Made by a program: the position numbers and the translations under genes
In this document: positions 5,714 to 11,771 of the stretch, one piece after another
Numbering within the stretch: position 1 is the stretch's first letter
Layout: the number at the start of each line of letters is the position of its first letter
NCBI GenBank assembly: GCA_964569425.1
Contig: CAZMVD010000100.1
Coordinates: forward strand, 1 to 15,787
Reading direction: 5' to 3'
Source: JACQXM01 sp964569425
Lineage (GTDB): Bacteria; Planctomycetota; Phycisphaerae; UBA1845
Length of the DNA: 15,787 nt
The notes under the pieces: generated by a model
Told to the model about the DNA's origin: nothing
The model's database searches: none
Seen by the model: the letters and a program-made list of their open reading frames with translations, nothing else

Positions 5714-6421
5714 GTGGGTCAGAAAACCAACCCCATCGGGTTTCGGGTGGGCATCACCGAAGGGTGGCGTTCGCGGTGGTTTGCGCCGAAAGCGGCCTAC
5801 GCCGAATTTCTGGTGGAAGATTTCAAGATTCGCGAGTTTATCGACAAGCGGCTGAATCAACAGCCGCCGTACGCGGCGGTGGCGCAGGTGGAGATCGAGC
5901 GAACGCGGGATGACGTTCGCGTGGTGTTGCACACGGCGCGGCCGGGTCTGGTGATCGGTCCGAAGGGCGCTGAAGTGGACAAGCTGAAAGAGGCGCTGGA
6001 GGACCTGATCGACCGGAAGGTGACTTTGAACATTGTTGAGATCAAGGCGCCGGATACGAACGCGAAGCTGATCGCCGAATCGATTTCGGAGCAGTTGAAG
6101 AAACGGGCGGGGTTCCGGCGCGCGATGAAGCAGCGTGTGGACGCGGCGATCGCGGGCGGAGCGAAAGGCGTCAAGATCACGTGCAGCGGTCGGCTGGGCG
6201 GGTCGGAAATGGCGCGTTGCGAAACGCAGCATCGCGGTTCGGTGCCGCTGCACACGTTGCAGGCGCATCTGGACTATGGAAAGGCCACTTGTCGAACGAC
6301 GTACGGCACGATCGGCATCAAGGTGTGGTTGAATCTGGGTCGGTACGGCGAAGAGGTGACCCTGGTGGATGACCCGGCCCATAGTTCACGGCGCGAGGGG
6401 CGTCGCGGCAAGCGCGGATAG
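5714..6421 (+). CDS. rpsC: 30S ribosomal protein S3
   Basis: S3 forms part of the mRNA entry tunnel and helicase site with S4 and S5. GTG 5714 gives 235 residues (E. coli 233), starting VGQKTNPIGFRVGITEGWRS; AGGAG (5703-5707) lies 6 bases upstream. The type II KH domain has its GxxG loop as VIGPKG (residues 80-85). The C-terminal domain carries GRLGGSEMARCE and a YGTIGIKVWL strand, followed by a basic tail. The frame is open far upstream across rplV, but only this start gives the family N-terminus and a good SD. Confidence 0.96.
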   Translation: MGQKTNPIGFRVGITEGWRSRWFAPKAAYAEFLVEDFKIREFIDKRLNQQPPYAAVAQVEIERTRDDVRVVLHTARPGLVIGPKGAEVDKLKEALEDLIDRKVTLNIVEIKAPDTNAKLIAESISEQLKKRAGFRRAMKQRVDAAIAGGAKGVKITCSGRLGGSEMARCETQHRGSVPLHTLQAHLDYGKATCRTTYGTIGIKVWLNLGRYGEEVTLVDDPAHSSRREGRRGKRG

Positions 6422-6428
6422 AGCAAGG

Positions 6429-6444
6429 CGGCCGTAAGGGGCCG
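6429..6444 (+). promoter_or_regulatory. Small hairpin before rplP
   Basis: CGGCC (6429-6433) and GGCCG (6440-6444) form a 5-bp stem with the loop GTAAGG, 5 bases before the rplP SD GGAGAA (6450-6455). Weak on its own; listed because similar stems precede several other genes of the operon. Confidence 0.25.
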
Positions 6445-6461
6445 GCGGCGGAGAACTTGTT

Positions 6462-6881
6462 ATGGCATTGATGCCCAAGCGAGTGAAGTGGCGCAAGAGC
6501 CAGCGCGGCAAGCTCCGCGGCGTGGCCGGGAAGGGAAACACGGTCGCGTTCGGCGAATACGGACTGCAGACGCTGGGGACGGGATGGATCACGGGCCGGC
6601 AGATTGAGGCCGGTCGCGTGGCGGCGACGCACTTTCTGCGGCGAGAAGGCAAGGTCTATGTGCGGATTTTCCCGCACAAGCCGGTATCGTCGAAGCCGCT
6701 GGAAACGCGCATGGGCAAGGGGAAGGGCGATCCGGAGTTCTGGGTTGCGTGCGTTCGGACGGGCAACGTCCTGTTTGAGCTGGCCGGGGTGGAGGAGAGC
6801 GTGGCGCGGGAGGCCATGCTGCGGGTGGCGCACAAGATGCCGTTTCGATGTCGATTCGTGCGTCGCCGACACGGCCTGTAG
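6462..6881 (+). CDS. rplP: 50S ribosomal protein L16
   Basis: L16 lies at the base of the central protuberance and helps position A-site tRNA. ATG 6462 gives 139 residues (family about 136-140), beginning MALMPKRVKWRKSQRGKLRG; the SD GGAGAA (6450-6455) is 6 bases away. The family signature appears as GRQIEAGRVAATHFLRREGK, then YVRIFPHKPVSSKP and RMGKGKGDPEFWVA. The C-terminus ends REAMLRVAHKMPFRCRFV plus a basic tail. Nothing looks truncated. Confidence 0.97.
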   Translation: MALMPKRVKWRKSQRGKLRGVAGKGNTVAFGEYGLQTLGTGWITGRQIEAGRVAATHFLRREGKVYVRIFPHKPVSSKPLETRMGKGKGDPEFWVACVRTGNVLFELAGVEESVAREAMLRVAHKMPFRCRFVRRRHGL

Positions 6882-6915
6882 CGGTCGGTAGAGGCGAAAC
6901 TGAGGTTTGATCGCC

Positions 6916-7179
6916 ATGAAGGTAGCGGACTTGCGGGAAATGAAAACGGCGGAGCTGCACGTGGAGCTGGAGCGGCTTCGTCGGCACGTTTTCGACCTGC
7001 GTGCGCAGGCGGTGACGGAGAAGCTGGAGAATCCCAATCGGCTGACGGCCGCGAGGCGAGACATCGCGCGCGTGTTCACGGTTCTGCAGGAGCGCGGGGT
7101 CGCGGGCGTGGAAGAGCGGCAAGCGCACCTGGAGGCGGTGAAGCACGGGGCGGGCGTCGGGAGCGCCACGAAGCGATGA
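6916..7179 (+). CDS. rpmC: 50S ribosomal protein L29, with C-terminal extension
   Basis: L29 is a small helical protein beside L23 at the tunnel exit. ATG 6916 gives 87 residues starting MKVADLREMKTAEL; TGAGG (6901-6905) is the SD. The L29 core of two antiparallel helices runs to about residue 61, including NPNRLTAARRDIARVFTVLQ. The remaining ~26 residues (GVAGVEER... to the end) are an extension beyond the usual 63-70 residue protein, charged at first and Gly-rich at the end. A TTG three codons upstream is in frame but too close to the SD. Confidence 0.92.
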   Translation: MKVADLREMKTAELHVELERLRRHVFDLRAQAVTEKLENPNRLTAARRDIARVFTVLQERGVAGVEERQAHLEAVKHGAGVGSATKR

Positions 7180-7237
7180 CGCCACGCGATGGACGTGGAG
7201 TTGGTGGTCTGTGGCATTTGCGGAGAGCAGGGCAACG

Positions 7238-7531
7238 ATGACGGAAGCAGCCGTTAGGTCGGAGCCGCGCGGGGAGCGTGGTGTGCGTGATCGGCGCACG
7301 GGGACCGTGGTGTCTGACGCGCGGCAGAAGACGATCAAGGTTCGGTACGACTACCTGGTTAAGCATCCGAAGTACGGCAAGTTTCTGCGGCGGGCCACGT
7401 ATCTTCACGCGCACGATGAGGAGAATCAGTCGCGGACGGGAGACGTGGTGGAGGTGACGGCGTGCCGCCGCCTTTCGAAGACCAAGTGCTGGCGGCTGAC
7501 ACGGGTGTTGCGGCGATCGAAGGAATCTTGA
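7238..7531 (+). CDS. rpsQ: 30S ribosomal protein S17
   Basis: S17 is an OB-fold primary binder of 16S rRNA. ATG 7238 gives 97 residues, slightly longer than the usual 80-90 because of an N-terminal stretch (about residues 1-20) before the core. The core reads RRTGTVVSDARQKTIKV, then HPKYGKFLRRATYLHAHDE and the GDVVEVTACRRLSKTKCWRL signature. SD candidates are GGAG (7222-7225) and AGGG (7229-7232). An in-frame GTG at 7211 is possible but adds nothing family-like. A weak CCACG/CGTGG hairpin sits at 7182-7198 in the upstream gap. Confidence 0.95.
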   Translation: MTEAAVRSEPRGERGVRDRRTGTVVSDARQKTIKVRYDYLVKHPKYGKFLRRATYLHAHDEENQSRTGDVVEVTACRRLSKTKCWRLTRVLRRSKES

Positions 7532-7583
7532 GAGGCCTGAGCGGCGTTGTTGCCTTGCGTGCGGGTGATTCAGGAAGCTGACA

Positions 7584-8000
7584 ATGATTCAGATGCAGAC
7601 GATGGTGGACGTGGCGGACAACACGGGCGCCAAGATCGCGCAGGTGTTCAACGTGTTCAAGGGGAGCACGTCGAAGCACGGCAAGTACCGGCTGAAGACG
7701 GCGCGGATCGGCGATATCGTACTGGTGGCGGTGAAGAAGGCGCTACCGAACAGCGACTTTTCGGGGGGGGCGGACCGGAAGGATCGTTCCAAACGGCGAA
7801 AGGCGCGCGCGGTGGTGGTGCGGATGAAATCGCCGACGCGGCGGGCGGATGGGAGCTATGTGCGATTCGACAGCAACGCGGTGGTGTTGCTGGACGACAA
7901 GAACGAGCCGCGGGGGACGCGCATTTTCGGTGCGGTGGCGCGTGAATTGCGGGAGAAGAACTTCATGAAGATCATCTCCCTGGCGGAAGAAGTGGTGTAG
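7584..8000 (+). CDS. rplN: 50S ribosomal protein L14, with two insertions
   Basis: L14 forms intersubunit bridges and contacts L19 and RsfS on the large subunit. ATG 7584 gives 138 residues against the usual 122-123. AGGAAG (7572-7577) is the SD, 6 bases away. The family frame is clear: VDVADNTGAKIAQVFNV, RRADGSYVRFDSNAVVLLD, RGTRIFGAVARELREKNFMK and ISLAEEV. The extra length comes from about 6 residues at 29-39 (TSKHGKYRLKT region) and about 9 at 56-73 (NSDFSGGADRKDRSKRRK), both basic. The second spans a G8 run (7763-7770). The frame is the same on both sides, so the insertions look genuine rather than a frameshift. Confidence 0.96.
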   Translation: MIQMQTMVDVADNTGAKIAQVFNVFKGSTSKHGKYRLKTARIGDIVLVAVKKALPNSDFSGGADRKDRSKRRKARAVVVRMKSPTRRADGSYVRFDSNAVVLLDDKNEPRGTRIFGAVARELREKNFMKIISLAEEVV

Positions 8001-8025
8001 CGACTGGTGAGCGAGTGGGTGGCGT

Positions 8026-8046
8026 GCGGGTCTGAATTTGACCCGC
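8026..8046 (+). promoter_or_regulatory. 7-bp hairpin upstream of rplX
   Basis: GCGGGTC (8026-8032) and GACCCGC (8040-8046) are perfectly complementary around the A/T-rich loop TGAATTT. An alternative register pairs GTGCGG (8024-8029) with CCGCAC (8046-8051). The stem ends 7 bases before the rplX SD GGAG (8054-8057). There is no T tract after it. Confidence 0.45.
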
Positions 8047-8065
8047 CGCACCCGGAGCAGGCGGC

Positions 8066-8428
8066 ATGGCGACACGAATTCGGAAGAACGACCTGGTCGA
8101 GGTGCTGGCGGGCGACCACCGCGGGGCGCGCGGCAAGGTTCTGAAAGTGGACGTGCGGCGCGGGCTGGTGATTGTGGAGGGGGTGAACATGGTGTTCCGC
8201 CATGTTCGGCCGACGCGCAAGAACCCGCAGGGCGGGCGCCTGCAGAAAGAGGCGCCGATTCACCTGTCCAACGTGCTTCCGGTGGATGCGACGGCGGGCA
8301 AGGCGCGGCGGGTGCGGTTTTCGGTGAGTCGCGACGGCGCGGGGCGGACGGTGGCGAAGAAGCGGGTGACGACGGCGGGGACGGTGCTGCACACCCTGAC
8401 GCGGGCGGAGCGTACGGCGCAGGGTTGA
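8066..8428 (+). CDS. rplX: 50S ribosomal protein L24
   Basis: L24 initiates large-subunit assembly and sits at the tunnel exit. ATG 8066 gives 120 residues (E. coli 104). The N-terminal KOW motif is plain: KNDLVEVLAGDHRGARGKVL. It is followed by VNMVFRHVRPTRKNPQGG and KEAPIHLSNVLPVD, all typical. The extra length is in the basic C-terminal tail. The SD is GGAG (8054-8057). A 65-base gap carrying a hairpin separates it from rplN. Confidence 0.96.
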   Translation: MATRIRKNDLVEVLAGDHRGARGKVLKVDVRRGLVIVEGVNMVFRHVRPTRKNPQGGRLQKEAPIHLSNVLPVDATAGKARRVRFSVSRDGAGRTVAKKRVTTAGTVLHTLTRAERTAQG

Positions 8429-8462
8429 CGGATCGGATTTCTGGAACGGAAGGGCCATTGAG

Positions 8463-9017
8463 ATGGCGAGGCTGCTGGACAAGTACAAACAGCAAATTCT
8501 CCCGGAATTGCAGGCGCAACTGGGCATCAGCAATCCGCTGGCCGCGCCGCGTCTGATCAAAGTGATCGTGTCCATGGGGACGGGTTCCCCGCAAACGGAC
8601 AAGACGCGCGGTGAGGCGGCGGCGGCGGACCTGACGAAGTTGACGGGTCAGAAGCCGCAGGTTCGGCGAGCGCGAAAGAGCGTGTCGAACTTCAAGCTTC
8701 GGGAGGGCATGGAGGTCGGGTATCGGGTGACGCTGCGCGGGCAGCGGATGTACGAGTTTGTGGATCGGCTGATCAACACGGCGATTCCGCGTTTGCGTGA
8801 CTTTCGGGGATTGAATCCGCGGAGCTTCGACGGCCGGGGGAATTATTCGATGGGCGTTCCGGACCAGTCGGTATTTCCGGAGATCGACGCGACGAAGATT
8901 ACGCATACGCAGGGGATGAACGTGACGTTCGTGACGTCGGCGCGGAAGGACGCGGAGGCGCGGGCGCTGCTGACGAACCTGGGCATGCCGTTCAGAAAGG
9001 ACGAGAAGCTGAACTAA
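8463..9017 (+). CDS. rplE: 50S ribosomal protein L5
   Basis: L5 binds 5S rRNA in the central protuberance and touches P-site tRNA. ATG 8463 gives 184 residues (family about 179-187); the SD GGAAGGG (8448-8454) is 8 bases upstream. Signatures include the LIKVIVSMGTG strand, LTGQKPQVRRARKSVSNFKL and REGMEVGYRVTLRG, then IPRLRDFRGLNPRSFDGRGN and the C-terminal MNVTFVTSARKDAEARALL. The TAA stop overlaps the rpsN ATG by one base (TAATG), so the two are translationally coupled. Confidence 0.97.
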   Translation: MARLLDKYKQQILPELQAQLGISNPLAAPRLIKVIVSMGTGSPQTDKTRGEAAAADLTKLTGQKPQVRRARKSVSNFKLREGMEVGYRVTLRGQRMYEFVDRLINTAIPRLRDFRGLNPRSFDGRGNYSMGVPDQSVFPEIDATKITHTQGMNVTFVTSARKDAEARALLTNLGMPFRKDEKLN

Positions 9018-9202
9018 TGGCAACGACGGCGTGGAGGAACAAGGCGAAGGCGACTCCGAAATACGCTTCGCGTCAGGTGAGGCGTTGTCTGCTGTGCGGT
9101 CGTTCGCGGGCGGTGTATCGCAAATTTCGCATGTGTCGAGTTTGTTTTCGCCAATTGGCGCTGGATGGAATGATTCCCGGCGTGCGGAAGGCGAGCTGGT
9201 AG
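9017..9202 (+). CDS. rpsN: 30S ribosomal protein S14, zinc-binding type
   Basis: S14 is a small-subunit head protein next to S3 and S10. The 61-residue product is the short zinc form (type Z), not the ~100-residue zinc-free form. The ribbon is C24-x2-C27-x12-C40-x2-C43. The rest matches the family: GRSRAVYRKFRMCRVCFRQL and then GMIPGVRKASW at the C-terminus. Its ATG is fused to the rplE stop codon (TAATG at 9015-9019). Confidence 0.97.
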   Translation: MATTAWRNKAKATPKYASRQVRRCLLCGRSRAVYRKFRMCRVCFRQLALDGMIPGVRKASW

Positions 9203-9218
9203 AGGCAGGGCGCAAAGC

Positions 9219-9614
9219 ATGTGGTCTGATCCGATCGCTGACATGTTGACCCGGTTGCGAAACGCCGCGGCCGTGCACCGCAAGTCCGTAAGCATTCCCT
9301 CTTCGAAGATGAAGGTGGGGATCGCTGAAGTGTTGAAGCGGGAGGGATACATCAACGGTTACGACGTGGTGCCAGACGAGAAGCAGGGGATCCTGCGAAT
9401 CGATCTGAAATACGGTCCGCGGGGTGAGGACGTGATTCATGAGGTGAAGCGGTGGTCGCGTCCCGGGCGGCGGGAGTATCGCAAGGCGGACGACCTTCCC
9501 CGGGTGCTGGACGGACTGGGGATCGCGGTGGTGTCGACGAGTCGCGGTCTGCTGAGCGACCGGGACTGCCGTGAACAGAAAGTGGGCGGCGAACTGGTTT
9601 GCACGGTGTACTAG
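9219..9614 (+). CDS. rpsH: 30S ribosomal protein S8
   Basis: S8 is a primary 16S rRNA binder and, in E. coli, the repressor of the spc operon through an L5 leader. ATG 9219 gives 131 residues, the usual length; AGGG (9207-9210) is the SD. It starts MWSDPIADMLTRLRNA and has the VHRKSVSIPSSKMKVGIAEV helix, LKREGYINGY, and the C-terminal RNA-binding part VVSTSRGLLSDRDCRE, then VGGELVCTVY. The gap after rpsN is only 16 bases. Confidence 0.97.
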   Translation: MWSDPIADMLTRLRNAAAVHRKSVSIPSSKMKVGIAEVLKREGYINGYDVVPDEKQGILRIDLKYGPRGEDVIHEVKRWSRPGRREYRKADDLPRVLDGLGIAVVSTSRGLLSDRDCREQKVGGELVCTVY

Positions 9615-9620
9615 AGTGAG

Positions 9621-9656
9621 ATTCGGCGTCCGGCCGGGGGGCGGGGCGCGGCGAAT
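9621..9656 (+). promoter_or_regulatory. Imperfect hairpin before rplF
   Basis: ATTCG (9621-9625) pairs with CGAAT (9652-9656). A G-G mismatch follows, then CGT (9627-9629) with GCG (9648-9650), leaving a G-rich interior. It ends just before the rplF SD GAGG (9657-9660). Marginal alone. Confidence 0.25.
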
Positions 9657-9670
9657 GAGGCGATGAAGCG

Positions 9671-10267
9671 ATGTCGCGAGTAGGAAAAAAGCCGATTGCG
9701 GTGCCGAGCGGCGTGACCGTCAAGGTGACCGGTCAGGATGTGGCGGTGAGCGGTCCGAAGGGGCAGCTGCAGTGGTCCTGTCCGCCGACGGCGCGAGTGG
9801 AGATCGACAGTTCGACCAAGGCGGTGGTGGTCACGCGTACCAACGACGCGAAGCAGAGCCGGGCGAACCATGGGTTGGCGCGGGCTCTGATCGCGAACAT
9901 GGTGCGCGGGGTATCGGTGGGGTTTGAGAAGACCCTGCAGATCTACGGCACCGGATATAACTGCAAGCTCCAGGGCAAGGTGTTGCACCTGAACGTGGGG
10001 TTTTCCGGTCGCCGGCGGGGCCTGGGGTCGCAGTTTGAGATTCCGGTGCCCGCGGGGGTTGAGGTGGTGGTGGAGAAGGAGCAGGCGCGCGGTGATTCCG
10101 AGCCGGCGCAGTTTGTGGTGCGCGGTGCGGACCGGCAGCGGGTGGGGCAGTTTGCGGCGGAGGTCCGGGCATTGCGTAAGACGGAGCCCTATAAGGGCAA
10201 GGGCATTCGGTACAAGGATGAGCACGTACGGCGCAAGCAGGGCAAGGCGCTGACGAGCGGCGGATAG
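9671..10267 (+). CDS. rplF: 50S ribosomal protein L6
   Basis: L6 lies near the factor-binding centre and the sarcin-ricin loop. ATG 9671 gives 198 residues, longer than the usual 175-180. It begins MSRVGKKPIAVPSGVTVKV and repeats the L6 fold twice. The second half has the signature RALRKTEPYKGKGIRYKDEH. The extra residues lie around GRRRGLGSQFEI and EKEQARGDSEPAQFVV, loops in the second domain, and in the C-terminal tail. GAGG (9657-9660) is a distant SD. Two short out-of-frame ATG-initiated ORFs precede or overlap the start (9655-9666, 9663-9683). Confidence 0.96.
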   Translation: MSRVGKKPIAVPSGVTVKVTGQDVAVSGPKGQLQWSCPPTARVEIDSSTKAVVVTRTNDAKQSRANHGLARALIANMVRGVSVGFEKTLQIYGTGYNCKLQGKVLHLNVGFSGRRRGLGSQFEIPVPAGVEVVVEKEQARGDSEPAQFVVRGADRQRVGQFAAEVRALRKTEPYKGKGIRYKDEHVRRKQGKALTSGG

Positions 10268-10279
10268 GCTCAGTGATTG

Positions 10280-10308
10280 GCCGGTTCCCCCCCCCCGGGG
10301 GAATTGGC
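10280..10308 (+). promoter_or_regulatory. 12-bp hairpin with C-run loop before rplR
   Basis: GCCGGTTCCCCC (10280-10291) and GGGGGAATTGGC (10297-10308) form a continuous 12-bp stem with two G-U pairs and a CCCCC loop. The C10 run is 10287-10296. The stem ends exactly at the rplR SD region GGTGGGA (10309-10315). No T tract follows. It is the longest uninterrupted stem I found in the window. Confidence 0.55.
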
Positions 10309-10321
10309 GGTGGGAATTGGC

Positions 10322-10690
10322 ATGGCGGACATCAAGAAGAAACATTCGCGGCGGCGGCGGCGCAAGCTGGGCATTCGCAAGCTGGTAAGCGGATCGAGCG
10401 AGCGGCCGCGACTGACGGTTTTCCGCAGCAACAAGAATATCTACGCGCAGATCGTCGACGATCTGCGGGGTGTGACGTTGTGTGCGGCGAGCACGCGCGG
10501 GAAGGACATTCGCGACCAGGTCAAGAACGGCGGCGGCAAGGAGGCGGCGAAGATGGTGGGTACGCTGCTTGCGCAGAAGGCGGCGGGCGTGAACGTGAAG
10601 GCGGTGTGTCTGGACCGCAATGGGTATCGTTATCACGGTCGGCTCAAGGCGCTGGCTGATGCGGCGCGCGAGGCGGGTCTTTCGTTTTGA
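10322..10690 (+). CDS. rplR: 50S ribosomal protein L18
   Basis: L18 binds 5S rRNA with L5 in the central protuberance. ATG 10322 gives 122 residues (family about 117-122), with a basic N-terminus (KKKHSRRRRRKLGIRK), then RPRLTVFRSNKNIYAQIVDD, the NGGGKEAAKMVGTLLAQKA helix and the end DRNGYRYHGRLKALADAARE. SD GGTGGGA (10309-10315), 6 bases. The frame extends upstream to GTG 10277 through the C10 hairpin, but those residues are not L18-like. Confidence 0.96.
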   Translation: MADIKKKHSRRRRRKLGIRKLVSGSSERPRLTVFRSNKNIYAQIVDDLRGVTLCAASTRGKDIRDQVKNGGGKEAAKMVGTLLAQKAAGVNVKAVCLDRNGYRYHGRLKALADAAREAGLSF

Positions 10691-10722
10691 ATGCGGCTTG
10701 TCGCAGGGAATCGAGGTAGGTA

Positions 10723-11262
10723 GTGGCGCGAACCAGAGAGATGCCGGAACGGAAGGGCCCGCCGGGGGAACTGCCGATCATTCCGTCGGATGAGAGCGGG
10801 ACGGAAGAGGTCGTGGTTCGCATTTACCGGTGCGCCAAGGTGGTGAAGGGCGGACGTCGCTTCAGCTTCGGGTCGCTGGTGGTGGTGGGCGACCGGAAGG
10901 GGCAGGTGGGCGTGGGGTATGGGAAGTCGAACGAGGTTCCCACGTCGGTGGAGAAGGCGAAGAAGATTGCGTCGCGGAGCATGAAAAGGGTCAAGCTGGT
11001 CGGCGGCACGCTGCCGCATCGCGTGGTAGGGCGTTTCGGCGCCAGCAAGGTGGTCATGGTACCTGCGGGAGCGGGAACCGGCGTGATCGCGGGCGCGAGT
11101 GTGCGGGCGGTGCTGGAGCTGGCGGGCGTGCGTGACGTGTTGACGAAGAGTTACGGTTCCAACAGCCCGAAGAACCTGGTGCGCGCGGCGCTGAACGGAT
11201 TGCAGGGACTGGTGAGTCGCGAAGAGGTTGAGCGGCTCCGTGGTGTGACACTGGCTGGGTAG
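10723..11262 (+). CDS. rpsE: 30S ribosomal protein S5
   Basis: S5 has an N-terminal dsRNA-binding-like fold and helps form the mRNA entry site with S3 and S4; it affects decoding accuracy. GTG 10723 gives 179 residues (E. coli 167); the extra is a Pro/Glu-rich N-terminus before EEVVVRIYRCAKVVKGGRRF. Hallmarks are SFGSLVVVGDRKGQVGVGYG, VPAGAGTGVIAGASVRAVLE and LAGVRDVLTKSYGSNSPKN. The SD is GAGGT (10713-10717). rplO follows after only 9 bases, leaving no room for rpmD (L30). Confidence 0.97.
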   Translation: MARTREMPERKGPPGELPIIPSDESGTEEVVVRIYRCAKVVKGGRRFSFGSLVVVGDRKGQVGVGYGKSNEVPTSVEKAKKIASRSMKRVKLVGGTLPHRVVGRFGASKVVMVPAGAGTGVIAGASVRAVLELAGVRDVLTKSYGSNSPKNLVRAALNGLQGLVSREEVERLRGVTLAG

Positions 11263-11271
11263 CGTGCCATT

Positions 11272-11739
11272 ATGAAGATAGCGGACATCACGAAACTGGC
11301 CGGGGCGGAGAAGCGGCGCAAGCGTCTGGGGCGCGGGCGCGCCACGGGTCAAGGCAAGACCGCGGGCCGCGGCCACAAAGGGGGCGGGCAGCGCGCCGGT
11401 TGGACCTCGCGGGGTCAGCAGGAAGGTGGCCAGATGCCGACGTTTCGGCGGATACCGAAGCGCGGGTTTTCGAACGCCAAGTTCACGATGGTGTACCACG
11501 TGGTGAACGTGGGGGTACTGGAAGAGCGTTTTGACGGCGGCGCCCACGTGACGCCGCAGGCGATGCTGGAAGCCGGGCTGGTGCGACATTTGCGTTTTCC
11601 GATCAAGGTGCTGGGCAACGGGACGTTGACCAAGAAACTGACGGTGGACGCGGCGAAGTTCAGCAAGAGCGCGGAAGAGAAGATTCAGGCTGCGGGCGGT
11701 TCGTGCCGGGTCAGCATCGGGGCGGTACCGAAGGTCTAA
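11272..11739 (+). CDS. rplO: 50S ribosomal protein L15
   Basis: L15 is a late-assembly large-subunit protein contacting many 23S helices. ATG 11272 gives 155 residues (family about 144-150). Its unstructured glycine/arginine-rich N-terminus is typical: KRLGRGRATGQGKTAGRGHK, then QEGGQMPTFRRIPKRGFSN. The globular end has IKVLGNGTLTKKLTVDAAKF and then SAEEKIQAAGG. The SD is weak (GGGTAG within the rpsE stop, 11257-11262), so re-initiation after rpsE is likely. Confidence 0.96.
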   Translation: MKIADITKLAGAEKRRKRLGRGRATGQGKTAGRGHKGGGQRAGWTSRGQQEGGQMPTFRRIPKRGFSNAKFTMVYHVVNVGVLEERFDGGAHVTPQAMLEAGLVRHLRFPIKVLGNGTLTKKLTVDAAKFSKSAEEKIQAAGGSCRVSIGAVPKV

Positions 11740-11771
11740 CGGTCCGGGTCAAGAAGGAATAAAGGCGGACG

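Noticed and set aside
7743..9440. 565-residue open frame on the minus strand
   Set aside because: Antisense to rplN, rplX, rplE, rpsN and rpsH; compositional artefact with no recognisable motif.
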